Shown: positions 33,813 through 43,188, counted from the first letter of the stretch. The stretch is DNA of 64,000 nucleotides from Marivita sp030148515 (GCF_048006345.1 NZ_CP180351.1:2232001-2296000); one strand, 5' to 3'. Notes: generated by a model from the sequence alone, not told the origin. Numbers and translations: made by a program.

Positions 33813-35051
33813 ATGACGAGTATCCTTCCAAGCACCCCGCAGCCGGCGCCCCTTGTTGCGTGCACGATCAGCCGGGATGTTCAGGAATTCGATCTCCTGA
33901 TTGAAGACATGGAAGCCGTTCTGGGTGAAGCCTGGGGCGATCTTGGCTTCGATGAAGCCCTGCATTTCTTCACGCAGGAAGAGGGCGAGCATCTCGAGTT
34001 CGTTGCTCTCGCCATCGACGAAGAAGACGAAGCCAATGTCGAACACCTGTCGACGATCATTGCCGCGGCCAAAGCCCGCAAGATCAAGGTCGTTCTGATT
34101 GCACATGATGTAACGCCCTCCGCGCTGCATCATCTTTTGCGTCAGGGCGCTGACGAATTCGTCCCCTACCCTCTTCCCGAGGGTGAGCTGGAAGCGGCGA
34201 TCGAGCGCATGCGAGCGCCCGAAGTACCGCAGGCCGGGCGGCGCGGTGAAGCTGGCGTAAAGCTGTCGGATGACGGTGACGGGGTCATCATCGCGGTTCA
34301 GGGCATGGCCGGCGGATGCGGTGCCAGCACCTTTGCCACAAACCTTGCCTGGGAACTGGCGACAGTGACCAAGGAAAAAGCGCCGCGTGTCTGCATCATG
34401 GACCTTGGCCTGCAATTCGGCGCGGTCTCCACCTATCTTGACGTTCAGCGCCGCGAGGCGGTGCTTGAACTTCTGTCCGACATCGAAGCGATGGATGAAG
34501 ACAGCTTCGGACAAGCCCTCGTGACATTCGAGGAAAAGCTTCACGTGTTCACGTCGCCAGCCGACCTTCCGCCGCTTGACATCATCGGTCAAAGCCAGGT
34601 GCAGGCGCTTTTGGATACCGCCGCGCGGCATTTCGACTTTGTCGTGATCGACATGCCTCCGAGCCTTGTCCAATGGTCGGAAACCGTGCTGTGCGCGGCG
34701 CAGGTCTATTTCGGTGTGATCGAACTCGACATGCGGTCGGCACAGAACACCTACCGCCTCAAGCGTGCGCTACAGGCCGAAGATCTGCCCTTTGACAAGA
34801 TTCGTTTCGTGCTCAACCGGGCTCCGAAATTCACGGATCTTCAGGGCAAGAGCCGCCTTAAGCGGATGCAGGAAAGCCTTGATATTTCTGTTGATCTCCA
34901 TCTGCCGGACGGTGGCCGCGCCGTCGCGGAATCCGGGGATCACGGTCAACCCCTTGCCCTGCAGCAGCCGAAAAACGCGTTGCGCAAGGAAATCGCCAAG
35001 CTGGCGCGGTCTCTCTACGAAGTCGGCCGCACCGATGCTGAAGCTGCCTGA
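33813..35051 (+). CDS. cpaE: CpaE (TadZ), MinD/ParA-like localisation ATPase
   Basis: TadZ/CpaE places the pilus machine at the pole. The 412-residue protein has an N-terminal receiver-like domain (about 40-150, LIAHDVTPSALHHLLRQGADEFVPYPL) and a ParA-type ATPase domain. Its P-loop is VQGMAGGCGASTFATNLAWE, with Cys where many relatives have Lys, and MDLGLQFGAVSTYL, VVIDMPPSLVQWSE follow. The missing signature Lys is also usual in many TadZ proteins. I used the ATG at 33813; an upstream ATG at 33771 adds 14 residues. Confidence 0.9.
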   Translation: MTSILPSTPQPAPLVACTISRDVQEFDLLIEDMEAVLGEAWGDLGFDEALHFFTQEEGEHLEFVALAIDEEDEANVEHLSTIIAAAKARKIKVVLIAHDVTPSALHHLLRQGADEFVPYPLPEGELEAAIERMRAPEVPQAGRRGEAGVKLSDDGDGVIIAVQGMAGGCGASTFATNLAWELATVTKEKAPRVCIMDLGLQFGAVSTYLDVQRREAVLELLSDIEAMDEDSFGQALVTFEEKLHVFTSPADLPPLDIIGQSQVQALLDTAARHFDFVVIDMPPSLVQWSETVLCAAQVYFGVIELDMRSAQNTYRLKRALQAEDLPFDKIRFVLNRAPKFTDLQGKSRLKRMQESLDISVDLHLPDGGRAVAESGDHGQPLALQQPKNALRKEIAKLARSLYEVGRTDAEAA

Positions 35052-35062
35052 GGAGAACACGG

Positions 35063-36505
35063 ATGTTTTCGCGTTACAAAAAGTCGGCTGTCGAGGTCGC
35101 CCCCGCAGCCAAAGTCGCTGCCAACACGGCCGAAACTCCTGCGAATGCCCCGAGTGCGACCAAGTCGTTGCGCAAGGTGCTGCCGAAAAAGGCTGCCGTT
35201 TCTGAATCGGCGGACCGGGACAAGAAACGCAAGGAACGTCTTGGCGAAATCAAGCTTGAACTGCACCGCGCCCTTCTCGACAACCTGAACCTTGCCGCTC
35301 TGGATCAGGCGACGGAAAGCCAGCTCAAGGAAGAAATTGGCGCGATCACCAACGAAAGCCTTCAGGAAAAGGGCATGGTGCTCAACCGCGAAGAGCGGAT
35401 CGCCCTCAACCAGGAGCTTTATGACGAAGTGAAGGGGCTTGGGCCCCTTGAAACGCTTCTCAAGGACGAGACCGTCAGCGATATTCTCGTCAATGGTCCA
35501 CACCAGATCTTCGTCGAACGCAGCGGTAAACTGCAACTCAGCGATGTGACGTTCAAAGATGAAAAGCACCTGATGCGGATCATCGACAAGATCGTGTCCG
35601 CCGTTGGTCGCCGCGTCGATGAATCGAACCCTTACGTGGACGCCCGTTTGCAGGACGGATCGCGTTTCAACGCAATGGTGCCACCGATTGCAGTCGACGG
35701 ATCGCTGGTCTCGATCCGTAAGTTCAAAACCGACAAGCTGAGCATCGACGATCTGGTCGCCTTCGGGGCCTTCACCGAAGAAATGGCCGTCTACCTTCAG
35801 GCCGCCGTGGCGACACGTCTGAACATCATCGTGTCGGGCGGTACGGGTTCCGGTAAGACGACGACGCTCAACGCGCTGTCTTCCTTCATTGACGACAGCG
35901 AACGCATCCTGACGATCGAGGATACGGCGGAACTTCAGCTGCAGCAGACCCATGTGGGCCGGATGGAAAGCCGTCCACCCAACGTTGAAGGCAAAGGTGC
36001 GGTCACCCCGCGCGACTGTCTCAAGAACGCACTGCGTATGCGCCCCGACCGGATCATCGTCGGCGAAACGCGCGGCGAGGAAGTGATCGACATGTTGCAG
36101 GCCATGAACACCGGCCACGACGGATCGATGACGACGATCCACGCCAACTCTGCCCGCGACGGTGTCAGCCGTCTGGAGAACATGATTGCCATGGCCGGGA
36201 TCGAGATGCCGCTGAAAGCGATGCGTTCGCAGATCTCTTCGGCTGTGAACCTGATTGTACAGGCCTCGCGTCTGCAGGACGGCTCGCGTCGCATGACCTC
36301 GATCACAGAGATCACCGGGATGGAAGGCGAAGTGATTTCCATGCAGGAAATCTTCCGTTTCCAGCGGGTCGGCCTGACCCCGGAAAACAAGATCATCGGC
36401 CATTTCACGGCGACAGGCGTGCGGTCCAACTATGCCGAACGCTTCAAGATGTGGGGCTACGACCTGCCCCCGTCGATCTATGAACCCTTCAACGGGAACC
36501 ACTGA
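35063..36505 (+). CDS. cpaF: CpaF (TadA) pilus ATPase
   Basis: The secretion ATPase driving pilus assembly and probably retraction. The 480-residue protein has an N-terminal charged extension (about 1-70), KGLGPLETLLKDETVSDILVNGP, the Walker A GGTGSGKTTTLNALSSFI, the aspartate box RILTIEDTAELQL, Walker B region MRPDRIIVGETRGEEVIDML and the His box GHDGSMTTIHANS. GAGGAGAAC lies ahead of the ATG. Confidence 0.95.
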   Translation: MFSRYKKSAVEVAPAAKVAANTAETPANAPSATKSLRKVLPKKAAVSESADRDKKRKERLGEIKLELHRALLDNLNLAALDQATESQLKEEIGAITNESLQEKGMVLNREERIALNQELYDEVKGLGPLETLLKDETVSDILVNGPHQIFVERSGKLQLSDVTFKDEKHLMRIIDKIVSAVGRRVDESNPYVDARLQDGSRFNAMVPPIAVDGSLVSIRKFKTDKLSIDDLVAFGAFTEEMAVYLQAAVATRLNIIVSGGTGSGKTTTLNALSSFIDDSERILTIEDTAELQLQQTHVGRMESRPPNVEGKGAVTPRDCLKNALRMRPDRIIVGETRGEEVIDMLQAMNTGHDGSMTTIHANSARDGVSRLENMIAMAGIEMPLKAMRSQISSAVNLIVQASRLQDGSRRMTSITEITGMEGEVISMQEIFRFQRVGLTPENKIIGHFTATGVRSNYAERFKMWGYDLPPSIYEPFNGNH

Positions 36506-36507
36506 CC

Positions 36508-37476
36508 ATGACACTTAGCGCAGAACCGATCGTCTACGGCCTGATCTTCATTGCCGTCCTCGTTCTTGTGGAGGGCGTCTATCTTGTCGCTTTCGGCAAA
36601 TCGATCAGTCTCAACAAACGGGTCAACCGACGTCTTGAGATGCTCGACAAGGGCACCAAGCGTGACGAAGTGCTGGCAAAGCTCCGCAAGGAGATGGACC
36701 AGCACATGCAGTCACGCGGGCTTCCGCTGTATTCGATCCTTGCGGACCGGGCGCAGAAGGCCGCCATTGCCTTCACGCCCAAGCAGTTGATCATGGTGAT
36801 GATCGGCGTCAGCATTGTCGCTTTCGCCGGTTTGACCGTGGGCACAGAGGCCGGTCTTGCGGTACGTGTCGTCATGGGATTGGCGATGGGTGTCGGCGGT
36901 GTGTTCTTCTGGATCAACAGCAAAGCCAAGAAACGCATCAGCCTGATCGAAGAACAGTTGCCCGACGCGGTAGAACTGATGGTGCGCTCTCTGCGGGTGG
37001 GTCACCCGTTTTCTTCGGCGATTTCGATCGTGTCCAAGGAAATCAAGGACCCGCTGGCAACCGAGTTCGGTCTGATTGCAGACGAGTCGAGCTACGGCCG
37101 TGACATCGGCGAAGCGTTGAAAGCCATGGCGGAACGTCTTGATATGCAGGATTTGCGCTTCCTTGCGGTTGCCGTTTCGATCCAGCAGCAGTCAGGCGGT
37201 AACCTGGCCGAGATCCTCGAAGGTCTGGCCAAGGTGATCCGCGCCCGTTTCCGCCTTTTCCGCCGGGTGAAAGCCATCACCGCCGAGGCGCAATGGTCCG
37301 GCAAGTTCCTGTCCGGTTTCCCTGTCGGCGCACTGATCGTCATTCAGTTGACCGACCCCAACTACTACGACGAGGTGATCGACCACCCGTGGTTCATCCC
37401 GGCATGTTTCGTTGTCGGCGCCTTCCTTGTGGCCAACCTGATCGTCATGCGTGCGCTCGTGAATATCAAAGTCTGA
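36508..37476 (+). CDS. tadB: TadB, inner-membrane platform protein
   Basis: A 322-residue type II secretion F (GspF)-domain protein. Four hydrophobic segments flank the cytoplasmic core, with LPDAVELMVRSLRVGHPFSSAISIV and ESSYGRDIGEALKAMAERL, and QQQSGGNLAEILEGLAKVIRARFRL before the last helices. With TadC it forms the platform that the CpaF ATPase acts on. It starts two bases after cpaF. Confidence 0.92.
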   Translation: MTLSAEPIVYGLIFIAVLVLVEGVYLVAFGKSISLNKRVNRRLEMLDKGTKRDEVLAKLRKEMDQHMQSRGLPLYSILADRAQKAAIAFTPKQLIMVMIGVSIVAFAGLTVGTEAGLAVRVVMGLAMGVGGVFFWINSKAKKRISLIEEQLPDAVELMVRSLRVGHPFSSAISIVSKEIKDPLATEFGLIADESSYGRDIGEALKAMAERLDMQDLRFLAVAVSIQQQSGGNLAEILEGLAKVIRARFRLFRRVKAITAEAQWSGKFLSGFPVGALIVIQLTDPNYYDEVIDHPWFIPACFVVGAFLVANLIVMRALVNIKV

Positions 37477-37486
37477 GGACCGGAAC

Positions 37487-38473
37487 ATGCAAGCCTTCAA
37501 CCAATTCGCCGTCAACATGTTTGGGCCCGCCGGTCCGATGATCCTCATCGCCGGTCTGGGTATACTGCTGTTGATCCTCGCGATTCCGATGTTCTTCATG
37601 TCGCGCTCCAACCCGATGGACCGCCTGAACAACCAATCGTCGGGCCGTCAACAGGTCGACGCGGCCACACGCGCCGTTCTGCGGGACAAGCAGAAGAACC
37701 AGAAGCTCAACAAATACGCCCAGTTCCTCGAACCGCAGGACGCGAAAGAGCTGTCCGACGTTCGGATGAAGCTGTTGCAGGCGGGCTACCGGACCAAGGA
37801 CGCCGTTCAGCTTTACTATTTCTCGCAGTTTGTGCTGGGGATCGGTGGCCTGATCGTTGGCGTCGCGTATTTCTACCTGATCCTTGATCCGTCCAACGCG
37901 ACCACGCAGCAGACGGTGATGTATACGCTCGGGCCGGGTGCCGCCGGATACATGTTCCCGAAATACTGGATCACCAGCCGGGTTCAGAAGCGTCAGGAAG
38001 AGATTGAAAGCGGTTTTCCCGACAGTCTCGACATGATGCTGGTCTGCGTCGAAGCGGGTCAATCGATGGATCAGGCCATCGTGCGCGTCAGCAAGGAGTT
38101 GCGCGCCTCCTATCCCAGCCTTGCCGATGAATTCGAACTGGTCAGCCACGAGATGAAGGCGGGCAAGGACAAAACGACCGTTCTCAATGACATGGGCGAG
38201 CGCTGCGGCGTGCAGGACGTGATGTCCTTCGTGACCGTTCTCAACCAAAGCCAAAGCTTCGGTACTCCGATTTCCGATGCTCTCCGGGTCTATGCGGCAG
38301 AAATGCGCGACAAACGCGTCATGCGTGCCGAAGAAAAGGCTAACAAGTTGCCAACCAAAATGACATTGACCACAATGATGCTGACGGTGCCGCCGCTGTT
38401 GATCATCCTCGTGGGTCCTTCGGTCGTCGGCATTCAGCAGCTCGGAAGTCTCGGGAGCTCGATGGGGCAATGA
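37487..38473 (+). CDS. tadC: TadC, inner-membrane platform protein
   Basis: The paralogue of TadB: 328 residues, GspF domain with GFPDSLDMMLVCVEAGQSMDQAIVRV and LNQSQSFGTPISDALRVYAAEMRDKRVMRAEEKANKLP, plus four membrane segments and a C-terminal LTTMMLTVPPLLIILVGPSV. A ribosome site CTGAGGACC precedes it. Its stop overlaps the next start by four bases (ATGA). Confidence 0.92.
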   Translation: MQAFNQFAVNMFGPAGPMILIAGLGILLLILAIPMFFMSRSNPMDRLNNQSSGRQQVDAATRAVLRDKQKNQKLNKYAQFLEPQDAKELSDVRMKLLQAGYRTKDAVQLYYFSQFVLGIGGLIVGVAYFYLILDPSNATTQQTVMYTLGPGAAGYMFPKYWITSRVQKRQEEIESGFPDSLDMMLVCVEAGQSMDQAIVRVSKELRASYPSLADEFELVSHEMKAGKDKTTVLNDMGERCGVQDVMSFVTVLNQSQSFGTPISDALRVYAAEMRDKRVMRAEEKANKLPTKMTLTTMMLTVPPLLIILVGPSVVGIQQLGSLGSSMGQ

Positions 38474-39030
38474 CTTTAGCGCGGGTTTGGCCCGCACTCT
38501 TTCTGATCGGATTGGCCGCCTGTACACCGGGCGGCTTTTCCACGTCTGACGATGCGGTCTTTGCGCCCAGTGTCGATCCAAGAGGCGCGGTCGTTGATCA
38601 GCTGACTGTAGGGCACCGGCTTATGGCGGCGGGGGAATACGAGCTTGCGCTGAGCTCGTTCAGCCTTGCGGCAGCCGAACAGGGCCTGACCCCCGAAGTG
38701 CTTTTGTCACTGGGATCGGCCAACCTTGCTCTGGGCCGGCTCAACCAGGCGGAAGATCTGCTCAGGCGGGCAACGAAAGATGCCCCCGAAAGCCCCGATA
38801 CCTGGAACAATCTGGGTGTTGTCCTGATCGAAAAGAACGAAACAGCCGAGGCCGCACAGGTGTTTCGCAGGGCATTTGCGCTCGATAATGGCGAAAGTGT
38901 TGCAATTCGGGATAATCTGCGCTTGGCTCTCGCAAAATTGGAAAATTCGCAGTATGATGCGGAAATAGAACAAGAATACAAACTTGTGCGGCGCGGCAGC
39001 AGTGACTTTCTAATCCGCCCGACACAGTAA
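38470..39030 (+). CDS. TPR lipoprotein of the Tad pilus (TadD-like)
   Basis: A 186-residue precursor with lipobox IGLAACTPGG and TPR units: LMAAGEYELALSSFSLAAAEQ, LGSANLALGRLNQAEDLLRRA and NNLGVVLIEKNETAEAAQVFRRA. TadD-type pilotins help the secretin to the outer membrane. It is translationally coupled to tadC. A second TPR lipoprotein follows, so the locus carries two. Confidence 0.85.
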   Translation: MTLARVWPALFLIGLAACTPGGFSTSDDAVFAPSVDPRGAVVDQLTVGHRLMAAGEYELALSSFSLAAAEQGLTPEVLLSLGSANLALGRLNQAEDLLRRATKDAPESPDTWNNLGVVLIEKNETAEAAQVFRRAFALDNGESVAIRDNLRLALAKLENSQYDAEIEQEYKLVRRGSSDFLIRPTQ

Positions 39031-39057
39031 TGAGGCAGAGCAGTAAAGGACGCAAAA

Positions 39058-39918
39058 ATGCGCCATCCCTTTATCGTGACCCTATGTGTAACAGGGGCAT
39101 TCGCGCTTTCCGGGTGCGAGCAAGGCATTGATACCGAAGCGGTCGACCGTGAATTTCAGGGCGTGAACGTCATTGACGGCACCAACCTGAACGAAGTCAT
39201 GCTGTCGGTGTCCGATCCGAACGAAGCGGTGGCCTATTTCCAACGCGCCAGCAGCGCCGAGCCGGACCGCATCGACCTTGCGCGGGGTCTGGCCCTCTCC
39301 CTGATCCGCGCCAAACGGCATACCGAAGGTGTTGCCGCATGGGCACGGGTTGTGGACAACGACGCATCAACCAATGATGACCGGGTCGAACTGGCCGACG
39401 CCCTGATCCGCAACAACGAATGGGATCGCGCTGAAACAGTGCTGAATGCCATTCCCCCGACCCACGAAACCTTCAAACGGTACCGGCTCGAGGCGATGAT
39501 CGCCGACAGCAAACAACAGTGGGACAAGGCCGACAGTTTCTACGAAATCGCCGTAGGCCTGACCACCACACCGGCCACCGTGATGAACAATTGGGGGTTC
39601 TCCAAGCTGACCCGCGGAGATTACTCGGGCGCGGAGCGGCTTTTCACAGAAGCGATCCGCAACGACGACTCGCTCTTTACCGCAAAGAACAATCTCGTTC
39701 TGGCGCGGGGCGCACAGGGCAACTACGTGCTGCCGGTGGTTCCCATGACCCAGATCGAACGGGCCGAACTGTTGCACACGATGGGCCTTGCTGCCGTAAA
39801 GCGGGGCGACGTGGTGACCGGACAGGGTCTGATGCGCGAAGCGATCGACACCCATCCGCAGCATTTCGAAGCGGCAGCCCGCAGCCTGAAAGCGCTTGAA
39901 TCCAATGTCGTGAACTAA
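39058..39918 (+). CDS. TPR lipoprotein of the Tad pilus, second
   Basis: A 286-residue precursor with lipobox FALSGCEQG, TPR-like units such as EAVAYFQRASSAEPDRIDLARGLALSLIRAKRHTEG (given here by segment: EAVAYFQRASS, LARGLALSLIRAKR), NNWGFSKLTRGDYSGAERLFTEAIRNDD and AAVKRGDVVTGQGLMREAI. It is probably the TadD role together with or in place of the preceding one. Six bases separate it from the prepilin peptidase gene. Confidence 0.85.
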   Translation: MRHPFIVTLCVTGAFALSGCEQGIDTEAVDREFQGVNVIDGTNLNEVMLSVSDPNEAVAYFQRASSAEPDRIDLARGLALSLIRAKRHTEGVAAWARVVDNDASTNDDRVELADALIRNNEWDRAETVLNAIPPTHETFKRYRLEAMIADSKQQWDKADSFYEIAVGLTTTPATVMNNWGFSKLTRGDYSGAERLFTEAIRNDDSLFTAKNNLVLARGAQGNYVLPVVPMTQIERAELLHTMGLAAVKRGDVVTGQGLMREAIDTHPQHFEAAARSLKALESNVVN

Positions 39919-39923
39919 TCCGC

Positions 39924-40415
39924 ATGGATATCTCGGCGTTCTCGGCTCTGGTGTTTTTGCCTCTTGTGCTGCCTTTGTGTGTCTATGTGACCTTCTCGGA
40001 CATGCGCGACATGCGAATTCCGAACGTGATTGTCGTGATGCTGTTCGTGGTCTACGCGGTGGTCGGCCTGATCGCCCTGCCCTTCGACGCGTATCTATGG
40101 CGCTACGTGCATCTGATTGTCGTGCTCGTAGCGGGAATCGCCCTGAATGCGGGCGGTGCGATGGGGGCTGGCGACGCCAAATTCGCCGCCGCCGCCGCCC
40201 CCTTCATTCATGTTGGTGATCTGCGGCTGCTCATGGCGCTTTTCGCGGCGAACATCCTTGCCGCCTTTCTGGCCCACCGCATCGCCAAGTACACCGCCCT
40301 ACGGAACTTTGCGCCCCATTGGAAAAGCTGGACGAACCCCAAGTTCCCCATGGGCATGGCCCTTGGAGGAACGCTGGCGCTCTATCTGGGTTTCGGAGCG
40401 TGGTTCGGCAGGTAA
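39924..40415 (+). CDS. cpaA: Prepilin peptidase CpaA (TadV), A24 family
   Basis: Removes the Flp leader peptide at the inner membrane. The 163-residue protein has five or six membrane segments and the two catalytic Asp motifs: SDMRDMRIPN and GAMGAGDAKF. Its short length, with no N-terminal methylase domain, is normal for TadV. It should process the three Flp-like proteins encoded upstream at their Gly-Ala bonds. Confidence 0.92.
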   Translation: MDISAFSALVFLPLVLPLCVYVTFSDMRDMRIPNVIVVMLFVVYAVVGLIALPFDAYLWRYVHLIVVLVAGIALNAGGAMGAGDAKFAAAAAPFIHVGDLRLLMALFAANILAAFLAHRIAKYTALRNFAPHWKSWTNPKFPMGMALGGTLALYLGFGAWFGR

Positions 40416-40513
40416 CCTGCCAAGAACCTGTCCAGCCCCAGCCCTTCTGTTGCCACATTGGCCTGCCACGGTCAGCCAGAGACAATTCTGGCTGAATCGA
40501 TCCGGGGCTATCA

Positions 40514-41818
40514 ATGAACATGCAGACCAGCGCCGTCATGGCGCCTCCTCCGCCCAAGCGCATGGAAGACATGAAGCTGCAGCCTGTCATGATGCGTGAC
40601 ATCCTGCTGAAAACGATGTTCCGCAAGAACGTGTCGACGGCGACCGCTGTGGCGCAAAGCGTCTGTCTTCCGGTGCCGATCACGCAGGAGCTTATTGATC
40701 TGGCACGCGGCCAGTTGCTTCTTGAGGCCACCGGCACGCTGAACGCGAACAACGGCTCTGAAATGGGGTATCAGCTCACCGACGCGGGCAAAGCCCGCGC
40801 GTTGGACGCCTTGGCACAGTCCGAATATTACGGCGCGATGCCGGTGCCGCTGGCGGTTTATTCCGAACAGGTCAAGCGCCAGTCGATCCGCAACATCCAT
40901 ATCTCGCGCCAGCAATTGACCGACGCGATGGGACATCTGATCCTGCCGCCGGACCTGCTTGGCAATCTTGGCCCTGCCGTCGGCGCAGGCCGGTCGATCC
41001 TGATGTATGGACCGCCGGGGAACGGGAAATCCTCGATCTCGAACGGCATCCGCGACGCGATGGGTGACAAGATTTATGTCCCCCACGCGATCGAATATGC
41101 CGGTCAGGTGATCACGGTCTATGACCCGATCGTCCACAGCGCGGCGGAAAACGCGGGCGCGTCCACCGGGCTTCGCCTGACCAATCGCTTCGACACACGC
41201 TACGTGCTCTGCGCGCGTCCCACGGTGATCACCGGGGGTGAACTGTCGCTCGACATGCTCGACCTCGTCTACAACCCGACCGCGCGCACCTATCAGGCGC
41301 CGCTGCAGCTCAAATCCACCGGCGGCATCTTCATCGTCGATGACCTTGGCCGTCAGGCAGAACCGCCACAGAAACTGGTGAACCGCTGGATCGTTCCGCT
41401 GGAAGAAGCGCGCGACATCCTTGCCCTCCAGTCCGGTGAAAAATTCGAAGTCCCGTTCGACACGCTGGTGATCTTCTCGACCAACTTCCATCCGAACGAA
41501 ATCTTCGATCAGGCCGCCCTGCGCCGGATCTTCTTCAAGATCAAGATCGACGGGCCGGACCAGCAGAACTTCCTCAAGATCTTCTCAATGGTGGCGAAGA
41601 AAAAGAAGATGGCACTGTGTGAAAAGTCACTGATCCATCTTCTCAAGAACAAGTACCCGACGATCAAGAACGTCTACGCGAACTATCAGCCGGTCTTCCT
41701 GATCGACCAGATGATCGCGGTCTGCGATTTCGAAGGCTGGCCGTACAAGATGACACCGGAACTGATTGATCGTGCATGGGCCAACATGTTCGTGAAAGAC
41801 GAAAAGATCGTCAAATAA
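40514..41818 (+). CDS. AAA+ ATPase at the end of the tad locus
   Basis: The 434-residue protein starts with an about 40-residue Pro-containing lead, then a helical region (about 40-140, VSTATAVAQSVCLPVPITQELIDLARGQLLLEA by segments) that resembles a winged-helix-like module. Residues about 145-330 form an AAA+ core: Walker A GPPGNGKSS (166-174), Walker B GIFIVDDLGRQ (about 271-281) and sensor 1 FSTN (about 321-324). There are no membrane segments. Such genes accompany tad loci in this group, but the role is not established. It starts 98 bases after cpaA and ends before a perfect palindrome. Confidence 0.82.
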   Translation: MNMQTSAVMAPPPPKRMEDMKLQPVMMRDILLKTMFRKNVSTATAVAQSVCLPVPITQELIDLARGQLLLEATGTLNANNGSEMGYQLTDAGKARALDALAQSEYYGAMPVPLAVYSEQVKRQSIRNIHISRQQLTDAMGHLILPPDLLGNLGPAVGAGRSILMYGPPGNGKSSISNGIRDAMGDKIYVPHAIEYAGQVITVYDPIVHSAAENAGASTGLRLTNRFDTRYVLCARPTVITGGELSLDMLDLVYNPTARTYQAPLQLKSTGGIFIVDDLGRQAEPPQKLVNRWIVPLEEARDILALQSGEKFEVPFDTLVIFSTNFHPNEIFDQAALRRIFFKIKIDGPDQQNFLKIFSMVAKKKKMALCEKSLIHLLKNKYPTIKNVYANYQPVFLIDQMIAVCDFEGWPYKMTPELIDRAWANMFVKDEKIVK

Positions 41819-41829
41819 GCGCAACGGTC

Positions 41830-41853
41830 CGATTTCCAGTCGACTGGAAATCG
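41830..41853. terminator. 24-bp perfect palindrome after the AAA+ gene
   Basis: Arms CGATTTCCAG and CTGGAAATCG around TCGA; the outer GTCC and GGAC could extend it across a bulge. It begins 12 bases after the stop. Confidence 0.55.
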
Positions 41854-41964
41854 CGGACCCGTCCACGCGTCCGCATCCCGGATCAGCCACAGGTGACGCC
41901 ACGCAAAAAACGCAAGATTAGCCCTTGACGCCACGCCGCACCGCTCGTACTCACGCGGCGGTCC

Positions 41965-42041
<77 letters not shown>

Positions 42042-42164
42042 TTTCCCTCTCAGAGACTTTGATCTGAACCTGCGGACGGCACCTTGCGCATGTTGGCCTT
42101 TCTGCACGAACAAGCGTCGGAAAAAGAACAGACGATCCCTGTCGTGCCCGTTTAGTCCAGACGC

Positions 42165-43112
42165 ATGACCCAGATATCTCCCATAACAGTGTCCACTGAC
42201 CGCATCCTTGCAGGGGTTGCCCTGATGCTCGGCTTTTGCATCACAGCCCCCCTTCTGGACGTGGCCGCCAAATTGGCCTCCAGCAGCGTTCCCGTTGGTC
42301 AAATCACGACGGCACGGTTTGTCATCCAATGTGTGCTGATGGCCCCTGTGGTCTGGCTTATGGGACTGTCCTTGCGCGTTGCGCGCGGGCTGTGGCTGGC
42401 ATTGGTGATCCGCTCGGGCCTGTTATTCATCTCAACATTCTGTTTCATAGCGGCGATCCGCGTGATGCCCTTGGCCGACGCGCTGGCGATCGTCTTTGTC
42501 GCCCCGTTCATCGTCTTGCTCGTGGGCAAGTTCTACTTTGGCGAAGATGTCGGCCCGCGCCGCGTCGGTGCCGCATTGGTCGGCTTTGTGGGTGTGCTGT
42601 TCGTCATCCAGCCCAGCTTTTCGGCTTTTGGCGCGGTGGCCCTGTTCCCGCTGGGGACAGCCGTTGGGTTTGCCTTCTACATCCTTGTGACCCGCGGTTT
42701 GTCACGGCAGGTGCACCCGGTAAGCCTGCAATTCTACACTGGCCTGATTGCAAGTGTGCTGTGCCTGCCCATCCTGATCATGGCCCAAGGCAGCGGCTCT
42801 GTCCTTCTTGACCCGGTCTGGCCGGAGGGGATCGCCTGGACCTGGCTCTTCGGTGTCGGCTTCTTTGCCACGGTCAGCCACATGATGATGACCTATGCCT
42901 TGTCGCTGGCACCTTCTGCGACCCTTGCCCCGCTGCAATATCTGGAACTTCCGGTGGCGACATTGCTCGGATACCTGGTCTTCGGGGATTTCCCGAACAC
43001 GCTGACCCTGACAGGCATCGCCATCATCATTGGCGCAGGGCTCTACATGATCCACCGCGAACGCGTCACGGCGCGACAGTTGGTCACCGAGCGCGCGGCG
43101 CCACCGATCTGA
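42165..43112 (+). CDS. DMT-family (EamA) permease
   Basis: A 315-residue polytopic protein with about ten hydrophobic helices in two EamA repeats (LDVAAKLASSSVPVGQITTARF and the second half beginning ALFPLGTAVGFAFYILVTRGL). It resembles the drug/metabolite transporter superfamily; the substrate is unknown. It lies between tRNA-Met and the phenylacetate genes with its own spacing and looks monocistronic. Confidence 0.85.
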   Translation: MTQISPITVSTDRILAGVALMLGFCITAPLLDVAAKLASSSVPVGQITTARFVIQCVLMAPVVWLMGLSLRVARGLWLALVIRSGLLFISTFCFIAAIRVMPLADALAIVFVAPFIVLLVGKFYFGEDVGPRRVGAALVGFVGVLFVIQPSFSAFGAVALFPLGTAVGFAFYILVTRGLSRQVHPVSLQFYTGLIASVLCLPILIMAQGSGSVLLDPVWPEGIAWTWLFGVGFFATVSHMMMTYALSLAPSATLAPLQYLELPVATLLGYLVFGDFPNTLTLTGIAIIIGAGLYMIHRERVTARQLVTERAAPPI

Positions 43113-43174
43113 AACCCAATGCGTTACCGAATAGCGCGCAAATAGAGATACACGTAACATTTCATTTGCGGAAC

Positions 43175-43188
43175 CGTCGCTTGCGACG
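43175..43188. promoter_or_regulatory. Inverted repeat in the paaA promoter region
   Basis: CGTCGC-TT-GCGACG sits 63 bases before the paaA start. It could be an operator for PaaX, encoded at the end of the cluster; the E. coli PaaX site is different, so this is a weak proposal. Confidence 0.3.

Noticed and set aside
33843..34400. The missing Lys in the CpaE P-loop as a sign of a broken gene
   Set aside because: Degenerate P-loops are common in TadZ/CpaE proteins, and the rest of the protein is intact.
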